Source: Limnothrix sp. CACIAM 69d
GTDB lineage: Bacteria > Cyanobacteriota > Cyanobacteriia > CACIAM-69d
Assembly (NCBI GenBank): GCA_001913845.2
Contig: MKGP02000049.1
Location: 17,404 to 81,403, forward strand
Direction: 5' to 3'
DNA: 64,000 bases
Below are positions 35,701 to 43,715 of this stretch, one piece after another; positions within the stretch are counted from its first letter, which is position 1; every line of letters begins with the position of its first letter. The notes below the pieces were generated by a model that saw only the letters and a list, made by a program, of their open reading frames with translations, had not been told where the DNA came from and ran no database searches. The position numbers and the translations under genes are program-made.

Positions 35701-35856
35701 ATGAACTGGACTCCCGAAGCCGAAGCCAAGCTCAAAGAAATTCCGTTTTTTGTCCGGCCCGCCGCCCGCAAAAAGATCGAGAAATTTGCCCAAGAAGCCG
35801 GTGAAACCACCATCACCGTTGAAGTTTACGAAGCCGCCAAGAAAAAATTCGGCTAG
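35701..35856 (+). CDS. Small PCP-reductase-domain protein
   Basis: The 51-residue product (MNWTPEAEAKLKEIPFFVRP..., ending KKKFG) matches the domain found at the C-terminus of light-independent protochlorophyllide reductase subunit B, here as a stand-alone protein. Stand-alone copies are common in cyanobacteria; the role is unknown. The ATG at 35701 begins the domain. A duplicated gatttgctta precedes it and no strong ribosome binding site is seen. Confidence 0.85.
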   Translation: MNWTPEAEAKLKEIPFFVRPAARKKIEKFAQEAGETTITVEVYEAAKKKFG

Positions 35857-35909
35857 AGGTTGCTCAAGGCTGTTCTCCTATGGCGGCTCGGGGCGATCGA
35901 CTCGATCGG

Positions 35910-36776
35910 CTACTCATCCCCCGTTTGCGTTTGCTGCTCCAGCACCGTTTTCAGCACCAACGTCACCAACGCCAAGCAAGCCAACAGCAACGCCGCCGTA
36001 TAGGACGCTTGGGTTTGATATTGCTTATAGGCTTCCTCCACATACAGCGGCAAGGTCTGCGTTTTGCCCGCAATGCTGCCGGAAACCACCGCCACCGCCC
36101 CAAACTCGCCCATGGTGCGAGCGTTGGTCAAAATCACCCCATACATCACGCTCCAGCGAATGGATGGCAGCGTCACTCGCCAAAAGATTTGCCACTCATT
36201 CGCGCCCAAGGTGCGGGCGGCTTCCTCTTGGTCTTTGCCCAAATCCTCCAGCACCGGCAACACTTCGCGCACCACAAAGGGCATCGTTACAAAGGCCGAA
36301 GCCAGCACCATGCCCGGAACCGCAAAGATGATTTTTACATCCCACCCTTCGAGCAGGGAACCAAACCAACCTTCACGTCCATAGAGCAGCACCAACATCA
36401 ACCCCGCCACCACTGACGGCACGGAAAAGGGCAGGTCAATCACGCTTAATAAAAAAGCGCGGCCGGGAAAGTTACGCCGCGTCAAGGCCCAAGCTGCGCA
36501 AAGCCCAAAAACCGTGTTCAAAGGAACCACAATCACCGCAATCAACAACGTCAGCAGAACGGCTTTTTGAAAGTCGCTCTCTTGCAGGGCAGCCCAAAAC
36601 CCCGGGAAACCGCCCGCAAGCGCTTGGTAAATCACATTCAGCAGGGGAATCACCAGCACCAACAGCAAATAAGCGGTAACCCCCAAGATGAGGGTTAGTT
36701 TCACCCAATCAACTTTGAGGTTTTTTTGGGGCAAGGACTGGGGAGCGTTGGGGGGATTCAGAGGGGTCGAAGCCAT
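35910..36776 (-). CDS. cysW: Sulfate ABC transporter permease CysW
   Basis: CysW is one of the two inner-membrane subunits of the sulfate/thiosulfate importer. The 288-residue product has six TM helices and the EAA loop DQEEAARTLGANEWQIFWRVTLPSIRW that contacts the ATPase, and conserved RTMGEFGAVAVVSG. ATG 36776 was chosen; a GTG at 36848 would add 24 residues without support. It follows cysT on the same strand with a 147-bp gap. No cysA or sulfate-binding protein gene lies nearby. Confidence 0.93.
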   Translation of the reverse strand: MASTPLNPPNAPQSLPQKNLKVDWVKLTLILGVTAYLLLVLVIPLLNVIYQALAGGFPGFWAALQESDFQKAVLLTLLIAVIVVPLNTVFGLCAAWALTRRNFPGRAFLLSVIDLPFSVPSVVAGLMLVLLYGREGWFGSLLEGWDVKIIFAVPGMVLASAFVTMPFVVREVLPVLEDLGKDQEEAARTLGANEWQIFWRVTLPSIRWSVMYGVILTNARTMGEFGAVAVVSGSIAGKTQTLPLYVEEAYKQYQTQASYTAALLLACLALVTLVLKTVLEQQTQTGDE

Positions 36777-36923
36777 GGTGACCGACGGGGAAAAGTTCGC
36801 AAAGGTGGATTGACGAAGGAATGGCGTGCGGCTGGTGGCGACAGGCACGACGCACTTTATAACGATTAGTCGTGAAAGGACTGCAAACAGTGGTTGCGGT
36901 GGTCGTTTCCAATGGGGAAAAAA

Positions 36924-37769
36924 TTAGTCGTAGCGGCGACCCCAGGCTTGCAGCAAGTTAATGATCAACAGCATGACCAGGGAAATGAGCAGCATGGTGG
37001 TGCCAATGACGGTGGCTCCTTTGATGTCGTACTGTTCCAGCTTTTGGAAAATCAAGACGGAAGCGACCATATCTTGGAAAGGCACGTTGCTGGCAATCAG
37101 CACCACTGAGCCGAATTCCCCCACCGATCGGGCAAATCCCAGGGCCACCCCCGTGATGGTGGCAGGCAACAGGGGCGGCAACAGCACTCGGGTGAAGGTT
37201 TGCCAAGGGGAAGCCCCCAAACTCCAGGCCGCTTCTTCCAATTCCGATTCAATTTCCCGAATCACGGGCTGCAAAGTGCGCACCACAAAGGGCAGGGAAA
37301 TGAAGAGCATGGCTATCCAAACCCCAGTGATGGTAAAGGAAACGCGGACTTTCAAGGGAGCCAGCAGGGAGCCAATCCAGCCCGTTTCGCTGTAAACCGT
37401 GGCCAGGGTCAGGCCAGCGACGGCGGTGGGCAGGGCGAAGGGCAGGTCGATCGCCGCATCCAGCAGCCGCTTACCGGGAAATTGATAGCGCTCCAGCACC
37501 CAAGCAATGATGAACCCCGCCAGACCATTGACCGCAGCGGCCAAAAAAGCCGTAAAAAAAGTGGCTTGATAGGTAGCCAGGGCGATCGGGGCAGTGGCCG
37601 TTTCCCAGAAGCTCTCGATCGGGAGGGTGCTGGCTTTGCTGAACATGGCCGCAAAGGGCAACAGCAACAGCAGCAACATGTAGCCGATCGTGACCTGCCA
37701 GGGAATGGAGAGGTTCTGGGGCCAGGCCCAGCGGCGATGCGGACGGCGGGAAGTTGCGTTGGCGGTCAT
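36924..37769 (-). CDS. cysT: Sulfate ABC transporter permease CysT (CysU)
   Basis: Partner of CysW in sulfate uptake. The 281-residue protein has six TM helices, the EAA motif ELEEAAWSLGASPWQTFTRVLLPPLLPA, and RSVGEFGSVVLIASN typical of this family. The first helix (WQVTIGYMLLLLLLPFAAMF) follows a basic cytoplasmic tail. It is first of the two-gene unit cysT-cysW. Expression is probably raised by sulfur limitation, but I see no defined site. Confidence 0.94.
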   Translation of the reverse strand: MTANATSRRPHRRWAWPQNLSIPWQVTIGYMLLLLLLPFAAMFSKASTLPIESFWETATAPIALATYQATFFTAFLAAAVNGLAGFIIAWVLERYQFPGKRLLDAAIDLPFALPTAVAGLTLATVYSETGWIGSLLAPLKVRVSFTITGVWIAMLFISLPFVVRTLQPVIREIESELEEAAWSLGASPWQTFTRVLLPPLLPATITGVALGFARSVGEFGSVVLIASNVPFQDMVASVLIFQKLEQYDIKGATVIGTTMLLISLVMLLIINLLQAWGRRYD

Positions 37770-37948
37770 AGGGATTTTGCAACGAAGTCGTTTTCAGGAT
37801 AAGCCAAAGGGTTCCCGAAAGTACACATTCCCAATCGATTTAGGGGAGATTCTTGAAAAACTCGAGATCTCTCGTCCTGTATGCGTATATTGGCGATTCG
37901 CCAGGGGATGCGTTAGGCGATCGCCTCCTGAGCTGGAGGATGGCCGCT

Positions 37949-38082
37949 AGAGGATATCTGAAAAGCTAAAATTGTCGCCCTGTGAGTTGGATTGATCAAC
38001 GCAGACCAGGGGCTTAAGCCCCTTGTTCCTAAGGCTACTAGCACCTTTGCAAGCTCCCCCAGTCACTTCTCAGACCTCCTCT
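37949..38082. mobile_element. 134-bp miniature inverted-repeat element (type B, copy 2)
   Basis: Left end agaggatatctgaaaag (37949-37965) and right end complementary to agaggaggtctgagaag (38066-38082) match each other at 14 of 17 positions and match the perfect ends at 5172-5304. The interior contains the palindrome aggggcttaagcccct (38008-38023). The right end touches the fraE-like stop codon. The rest of the gap 37770-38081 shows nothing else. Confidence 0.75.
38008..38023. repeat. Palindrome of the dispersed family inside the type B element
   Basis: aggggcttaagcccct is a perfect 16-bp palindrome, followed by ttg. It is the core sequence also seen at 60178 and, altered, at 5228. Confidence 0.8.
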
Positions 38083-38900
38083 TAAAACTCCCGGCGCGAA
38101 AAGGCAAAAATTGCCCCACACAACAGCAGCACAGCGTATAAAACCCCATACACCGCATCACCGATCAACAGATGCCCCTCGGGAATCAGGCCATACACGG
38201 CGAGGTTTTTAAGGTTGAACCGCTCTAAATCCGGCAGGATCAGATAGAGAATTTCTGTCAGCCGCTGCATGAAGGGATCTTGAAGCTGAATCCCGATCGT
38301 CAGCAGGTTCCGGCTGATGTGGCCCATTAGGTAAATCGCCAGGGTCAGCACAACCGCCAGCAGGGGGCTGGTGAAGGATCCCAGCAACAGGGTCACCGCC
38401 GCAATCAACACCAGTTCCAACCAAGCAAACAGGGCCGTCAACACCATGGCACTGAGTTCAAAGCTGGCCCGTCCCCACAACCACAGGCCCACCGTTTGCA
38501 CCAGCGTGGCCCCCGTGACCCAAGCCGCCAACAACATCGACAGACCCAAGTGCTTGCCCAGCATGAATTCTGTGCGGCTGAGGGGTTTGGCGATCGCGAG
38601 CAGAATGGTGCGGCGTTCAATTTCGCGATCGATCAGCCTTGTGCCCACCAAGATCGTCACCAACAGCCCCAGCAGGCTGGTGGCGGCCAAACAGCCATCG
38701 AGCACGATTTTGCCAGCGGAGTCACCAGCGGAAATTAAGGGCACTAGGGCGATCGCCAGCACCAGGGCTACGGCATAGACCAAAAGTAAATAGCCGATTT
38801 TGGCGCGCCAAGCCTCCAAAAAAGCATTGTGGGCGATCGCCCAAATTCGCTGGCCACTGAACCCAGCCAAGAATGCTCGCCAACCTGTTAATTGACCCAT
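38082..38900 (-). CDS. fraE: ABC-2 type permease, FraE-like
   Basis: The 272-residue protein has six TM helices of the ABC-2 permease type (KIGYLLLVYAVALVLAIALVPLIS; GRASFELSAMVLTALFAWLELVLIAAVTLLLG; AVYGVLYAVLLLCGAIFAFSRREF) and RLIDREIERRTILLAIAKPLSRTEF. In Anabaena, fraE is the third gene of fraC-fraD-fraE and encodes such a permease, needed for filament integrity and heterocyst function. The same order and strand occur here, which supports the name. ATG 38900 was chosen over a TTG at 38924. Confidence 0.75.
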   Translation of the reverse strand: MGQLTGWRAFLAGFSGQRIWAIAHNAFLEAWRAKIGYLLLVYAVALVLAIALVPLISAGDSAGKIVLDGCLAATSLLGLLVTILVGTRLIDREIERRTILLAIAKPLSRTEFMLGKHLGLSMLLAAWVTGATLVQTVGLWLWGRASFELSAMVLTALFAWLELVLIAAVTLLLGSFTSPLLAVVLTLAIYLMGHISRNLLTIGIQLQDPFMQRLTEILYLILPDLERFNLKNLAVYGLIPEGHLLIGDAVYGVLYAVLLLCGAIFAFSRREF

Positions 38901-38954
38901 GTTCCTGACGAATTCTGAACGCAACGTGAATACAAGATAGAAAGGGCAAAGCCG

Positions 38955-39065
38955 ATTAATCCAACATCAACTAATCCAGCGCCAATTAATTCAAGACGAA
39001 GATTCAAGGCTAAGATTCAAGGCTAACAAACTTGATCTTGATCAATCCAATGCTGATTAATTCCA
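38955..39065. repeat. Short degenerate tandem repeats between fraD and fraE
   Basis: The unit agattcaaggcta is present twice in tandem near 39000-39025, with looser gattaatcca, caattaattc and gctgattaattc copies around it. Confidence 0.6.
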
Positions 39066-39139
39066 AACCACTTGACCCTTGATTCTGTTAATGATCATTA
39101 GTAATGCTCATTAGCCCCATCAACACTATTGGAGCAGAG

Positions 39140-39736
39140 CTATTGGAACAGATCGACTGGCCAAACAAACATACTCGCCGCATAGGCTCGGACATCATTG
39201 TTATTCAAGGCCGGATGCTGATCAATCCAAGATTGGATCATGAAAGCAAACCGAATCCAAAAGGCTAGCAAAAAGTGTCCCAGCAACCACATGGCCAAAG
39301 GAATGCGCTCTTTGATCGGCACTTTGTAGCGAGAGTCCGTGGGCTTGCTGAGAAAGTCTTGGACAATTTTGATGGTAATTGAACTGAGCGGAAAGGTTAA
39401 GCAAGCTAGGTACAGGGCATCGGTGCGATCGCTGGCGGGATCCGCCAAGAACCGATAGAGCAATAGGGAGCACAGAGCACCGGCCATCCAAGGGCCAAGG
39501 GAAACGCCCCGAATCTGAATTGGCTTTTGTTCGATCGACCAAACCACCCCAGACAGGGCCAACATCAGGGCACTAAACCCCGAAAAGGTACGCTGCAACT
39601 CCAGGTTATTCGCTCCCAAGCGGGCCATCACAGACAAGATTAAAAAGCCAATGCTAACCCAGAGCAAGGTTTGCCAGGAAAAGGCTTTTCTGGGTTGGAC
39701 GATTTTCCAAAAATCACTGCTGATTTCTTTGAGCAT
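39140..39736 (-). CDS. fraD: FraD-like membrane protein (DUF5357), short form
   Basis: FraD is a septal junction plug-module protein in Anabaena. The 198-residue product starts MLKEISSDFWKIVQPRKAFSWQTLLWVSIGF, followed by five hydrophobic segments. It carries the PRKAFSWQTL motif of the family. Anabaena FraD is about 340 residues with a large periplasmic C-terminal domain; here the protein ends soon after the last TM segment (ASMFVWPVDLFQ), so that part is missing or separate. It follows fraC with 63 bp between. Confidence 0.72.
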   Translation of the reverse strand: MLKEISSDFWKIVQPRKAFSWQTLLWVSIGFLILSVMARLGANNLELQRTFSGFSALMLALSGVVWSIEQKPIQIRGVSLGPWMAGALCSLLLYRFLADPASDRTDALYLACLTFPLSSITIKIVQDFLSKPTDSRYKVPIKERIPLAMWLLGHFLLAFWIRFAFMIQSWIDQHPALNNNDVRAYAASMFVWPVDLFQ

Positions 39737-39799
39737 TGTCTGTCAATTTCCTATAAATTACGGTGGACTTACGGTTGTCTTTGAACTCGATGAATTACT

Positions 39800-40381
39800 C
39801 TAAGCCTGACGAAGGGCGAAGAGAATACTTTGAATGGCAATCACCAAAGCGCCAATGCCAGTGCTGGCAATATGTCCCCAAAAAATTGTTTTCTTGGCCA
39901 ATTCACTTTGAATGGATTGGTAGCGCTGAAAAAAGCTCTGAAGCTGCTTGCGCATGGTGATGGTGAGGGTGGGAGTTGCTTCGGTTTCCGGCTCTTCCGG
40001 AATGCCTAAATCAGCGCCGGGGGCAGGATATTTCAAGATTAAGTCTAGGAATTGAACGGCGATCGACTTCAGTTCAAAGATCAGGAAAAAGACGATCGGG
40101 ACAACAATTAATAACCAATTATTTAGCTCACTCGACCAAACGCCTTGCAGGATCAGCGCTTGTAAATCGTTTTGAATCGTAGGCGGAAACAATTCATAGG
40201 CCGTGAAGAAACAAGCCCAGCCCATGCACAGCACCAGCAGTTCCATGGCGGCGGCATATTCCACGCTGCGGCGCTGGTTCATGCCCGCCAGTCGGTTGAA
40301 GATCACCGCTTCACTGGCGATCGCGATGAACAGAAACAAAATCTGAAAAATAACGGTGGGCAAAGGCAAGATCAGAGGCAT
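39800..40381 (-). CDS. fraC: Filament integrity protein FraC
   Basis: FraC is an integral membrane protein at septa of filamentous cyanobacteria, needed for septal junctions and filament stability. The 193-residue product begins MPLILPLPTVIFQILFLFIAIASEAVIFNRL, matching the family's first TM helix, with three further TM helices (AMELLVLCMGWACFFTAY; LNNWLLIVVPIVFFLIFEL; IFWGHIASTGIGALVIAIQSILF). It is the first gene of a fraC-fraD-fraE set on the minus strand. Confidence 0.82.
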   Translation of the reverse strand: MPLILPLPTVIFQILFLFIAIASEAVIFNRLAGMNQRRSVEYAAAMELLVLCMGWACFFTAYELFPPTIQNDLQALILQGVWSSELNNWLLIVVPIVFFLIFELKSIAVQFLDLILKYPAPGADLGIPEEPETEATPTLTITMRKQLQSFFQRYQSIQSELAKKTIFWGHIASTGIGALVIAIQSILFALRQA

Positions 40382-40724
40382 AGGGGCGATCGGGGGGTGT
40401 CAGGGTTTGCAGGCTGGGAGTTGGGGCCGGTTAATGCTGATTTTACCGGGCTGGCTTCGCAGCGATCGGGGGGTTCGGTCGCGATCGAACTGATCGGGGC
40501 GATCGGGTCTGGGCGCTTCGGTCTAAGATCCTGAGGGCGCGGCATTAAGATTATGACCTGGCATTTTGCATCGCTGGCGCTGCGGGAAAAGCGGCGGTCG
40601 GAGCCTGGGGCGATGCCTGGTTCCCTGTCCCGTTGACGACCCGAGCGGCACCAGACACAGGCCCCTGAGCCATGGCTCAGATTCCGGTTTTTCAGTAACC
40701 TTCAGCAACGTTTGTAGCATCGGC
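40382..40724. other. Gap between fraC and the CobO-like gene
   Basis: A 343-bp divergent region with HIP1-type cgatcg sites. The frame upstream of the CobO-like start stays open to 40566 but does not look coding. No repeat or hairpin stands out. Confidence 0.5.
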
Positions 40725-41870
40725 ATGAGAACCGCACCACGAAACGGCATTGGTATTCGCACAGCCCAGGCCCGCGACGATCGGGAATTAGGGCAAATCC
40801 ACGTCTACGATGGCGCGGGTAAGGGCAAATCGCAAGCGGCCTTGGGCGTTGTGTTGCGATCGATTGGCTTGGGTATCCACAGCGACTGGCAAACCCGAGT
40901 TTTACTGTTGCGTTTTTTGAAGGGACCCGATCGCCCCTACGACGAAGACGCGGCGATCGCGGCTTTGCAACGCGGCTTTCCTCACCTGATTGACCAGGTG
41001 CGCACAGGACGATCGGAATATTTCGGGCCCGAAGGCGTGACTAAGTTCGATCGCCTGGAAGCCCAGCGGGGTTGGGATGTGGCCAAAGGGGCGATCGCCT
41101 CGGGGCTATATTCCGTCGTTGTGTTGGATGAAATTAACCCCGTTTTGGACTTGGGGTTACTGGATCTCGATGAGGTGATCAGCACCCTGAAAAACAAGCC
41201 CTCGGAGTTGGAAATTATTGCCACGGGCCGCAGTGCCCCCACAGCCCTGCTAGACATTGCCGATTTGCACTCGGAAATGCGCCCTCGGGAATTGGATCCC
41301 AACCTGAACTTGGAAGGCATTGAAGGCATTGAAATTTACACGGGCGCGGGCAAGGGCAAATCCACCAGCGCCCTCGGCAAAGCGCTCCAGGCGATCGGAC
41401 GGGGCATTGGCCGGGACAGCTCTCACCGGGTGCTGATTGCCCAATGGCTGAAAGGGGGCAGCGGCTACACCGAAGATGCCGCGATCGCCGCCCTGCAACA
41501 GAGCTATCCCAGCCTGGTGGATCATCTGCGGTTTGGGCGCGATGCGATCGTCTGGCGCGGTCAACAACAGGAACTGGACTACATCGAAGCGGAGCGCGGC
41601 TGGGAACTGGCCCGCGCAGCGATCGCCTCGGGGTTATATAAAACGATCGTTCTGGATGAACTCAACCCCACCGTTGATTTGGAATTGCTCGATGGGGAGG
41701 CGATCGCCCGCGACCTATTACGCAAACCCAAAGACACTGAAATTATCATCACAGGGCGTTGTTTGAATCCACCGGCTTACTTCAACCTAGCCAGCGTTTA
41801 TTCTGAGATGATTTGCCACAAGCACTATGCAGAAAAGGGCATGGATCTGAAGCGCGGTGTAGATTTTTAG
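40725..41870 (+). CDS. Tandem-duplicated CobO/BtuR-like P-loop protein
   Basis: The 381-residue protein consists of two copies of a domain of about 180 residues related to cob(I)yrinic acid a,c-diamide adenosyltransferase. Each has a P-loop (GAGKGKSQ at 30-37; GAGKGKST at 207-214), a DEDAAIAALQR-type or TEDAAIAALQQ block, LEAQRGWDVAKGAIASGLY or IEAERGWELARAAIASGLY, and a Walker B-like VVLDEINPVLDL or IVLDELNPTVDL. CobO enzymes attach adenosyl to cobalt corrinoids. Both copies look intact, so a fused dimer is likely. ATG 40725 was chosen. Confidence 0.87.
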   Translation: MRTAPRNGIGIRTAQARDDRELGQIHVYDGAGKGKSQAALGVVLRSIGLGIHSDWQTRVLLLRFLKGPDRPYDEDAAIAALQRGFPHLIDQVRTGRSEYFGPEGVTKFDRLEAQRGWDVAKGAIASGLYSVVVLDEINPVLDLGLLDLDEVISTLKNKPSELEIIATGRSAPTALLDIADLHSEMRPRELDPNLNLEGIEGIEIYTGAGKGKSTSALGKALQAIGRGIGRDSSHRVLIAQWLKGGSGYTEDAAIAALQQSYPSLVDHLRFGRDAIVWRGQQQELDYIEAERGWELARAAIASGLYKTIVLDELNPTVDLELLDGEAIARDLLRKPKDTEIIITGRCLNPPAYFNLASVYSEMICHKHYAEKGMDLKRGVDF

Positions 41871-41905
41871 GACTGAATTTTGGGTTTGGATTATTAACAG
41901 AAATT

Positions 41906-43666
41906 CTAGCGTTGTTTCAGCACCAACAGGGTCATATCATCCTCAGGCTGCTGTTGATTGAGATGGCTTCGTAAATCAGCAACAATCGCTGCCACAATTT
42001 CGGACGCTGGGCGATCGCGCTGCTGACAAGTCACCCAGCAGAGCCGCTCCACCCCATAGGCCATTTGCCGATCGCCCTGGGCCTCCGTGATGCCATCCGT
42101 GTAAAGCACCACCACATCACCCGTTTTCAGTTCCAGGGTGGCTTTCTGCACCCAATGGGCAATATCTGGCTCAATTCCGATCGGGAAACCCAAATCCATC
42201 GTGTCAAATCGTTCGATCGTGCCACTCGATCGGACCACAATCACCTCCTCATGTTGCCCCGTTAAACACAGCCGCCCCCCTTGATAATCCAACAGCGCCA
42301 GGGTGGCATGTTTGTGCAAATTCATGCGCTGCAAGTTTTCATAAATTGCACGATTAATTGTGTTTAAAAAGCGGGCTGAGTTATGCTCGCAGGCCGCCAG
42401 CAGGGTGCGAGCCGCCATCTGAATCATCAGCATTAAGAGGCCGCTTTCTAGGCCATGGCCCGCCACATCACCGATGCCAATTTTGATGTGATCGCCCTGA
42501 CAAATCACATCGTAATAATCACCGCTCACTTCCGCCGCCGCCGCCGTAAAGCTGGCAATTTCTAACGGTTCGATCGCCGCCAATTCGCTCTTGGGCGGCA
42601 GCAGCATTTTGTGTAAGCGATGGGCAATTTCTAACTCCGCTTGGGTTTTGGTTAAGGCTAATTGGCTGTTGCTCAAGGCCGCTTCCACCTGCTGGCGGTT
42701 GTCCATTTCCTGGCGCAAATCCTGCAAGGCCGTTTGCAGTTCCACCGTCGCTTGGTCAACGGCCCGTTGCAGGCGGGTCGGCTCGCCCATCAGCTTCCAA
42801 ACCACCGCCCCCACCCCGATCGACAGCGCACCGCCCAGCAGCCAAATCACCCCCGCGATCGGGGAGCGATCGCGCCAACCCGATCGGGGAGTTGCCGCCA
42901 ACTGCCAAGTGCCATTGGGGATCGCCACCTCCACCAACACCGGATCCTGCTGAAAAACCTGAGCCTGGCCCCAAAACACATCGCCCCGCTCTCCCAGGCC
43001 GTCCTTGCCCCGAATGGTAAGCGCCAATTGCTGACTCACTTTTGGCAAATCCGCCGCTTCATAGATCGCCATTTCATCCACCACCACACTGGCCAGGCCC
43101 CAGTAGGTCGGTGACGAGTTCAAACCCGGTTGATCCACCACAAAAGCCGGGGTGCGATTAATGAAAGCAACTCCCCCTTGCACCAACTTCACGGGGCCGG
43201 CAATGGTGGAGCGCTTTTGTTGAATGGCGCGTTCCACGGCGGCCCGTTGCTCTGGTTTGGCCACCAAGTTCAATCCCAAGGCCAACTCATTCCCCCGTAA
43301 GGGGTAGATATGACTAATGACAGAGTTTTTAGCCAAGTTGACGCTGCGGATGCCGCTGTTTTTTTCCAGCAGCACCGTACCCATGCGGGCAAATTCCGCC
43401 TGGGTCACTTGGGGGTTGGCGGCCACATAGGCCGCCAGAGACTCGGCCAGCAGCAGTTGAGAGTTGATATAGCCTTCGAGCTTGGCACGAACCGTGCTGA
43501 GTTTGCTGAGTACCGTGGCCCGTTCCTGGCTGCGAAATTGGCGGTTTTCGGAACCGACCAGCACGCTGGTTGCCACAAGCACAATCAGGGCCGCCGTGGC
43601 AGCGGCCCCGATCGACTGGGCCTGGCCAAATCGCAGTGGAGGCGATCGGCGCAGGGAAGTGGGCAT
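41906..43666 (-). CDS. CHASE-domain SpoIIE/PP2C-type serine phosphatase
   Basis: The 586-residue membrane protein has an N-terminal TM helix (AAATAALIVLVATSVLVG), an extracytoplasmic CHASE sensor domain (about 75-270, with NLVAKPEQRAAVERA), a second TM helix (AGVIWLLGGALSIGVGAVVW), a coiled coil (about 300-350) and a SpoIIE-type PP2C phosphatase (AAAEVSGDYYDVI, GIGDVAGHGLESGLLMLM, DVVVLYTDGITEAQG, EDDMTLLVLKQ). All metal-binding aspartates appear present. It probably dephosphorylates an anti-anti-sigma (STAS) partner. ATG 43666 has ggag upstream. Confidence 0.92.
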   Translation of the reverse strand: MPTSLRRSPPLRFGQAQSIGAAATAALIVLVATSVLVGSENRQFRSQERATVLSKLSTVRAKLEGYINSQLLLAESLAAYVAANPQVTQAEFARMGTVLLEKNSGIRSVNLAKNSVISHIYPLRGNELALGLNLVAKPEQRAAVERAIQQKRSTIAGPVKLVQGGVAFINRTPAFVVDQPGLNSSPTYWGLASVVVDEMAIYEAADLPKVSQQLALTIRGKDGLGERGDVFWGQAQVFQQDPVLVEVAIPNGTWQLAATPRSGWRDRSPIAGVIWLLGGALSIGVGAVVWKLMGEPTRLQRAVDQATVELQTALQDLRQEMDNRQQVEAALSNSQLALTKTQAELEIAHRLHKMLLPPKSELAAIEPLEIASFTAAAAEVSGDYYDVICQGDHIKIGIGDVAGHGLESGLLMLMIQMAARTLLAACEHNSARFLNTINRAIYENLQRMNLHKHATLALLDYQGGRLCLTGQHEEVIVVRSSGTIERFDTMDLGFPIGIEPDIAHWVQKATLELKTGDVVVLYTDGITEAQGDRQMAYGVERLCWVTCQQRDRPASEIVAAIVADLRSHLNQQQPEDDMTLLVLKQR

Positions 43667-43715
43667 AGACGAGATCTCCAGAGAATGCTGTTGCAATCGC
43701 CGTTGGTCTCTGAGT

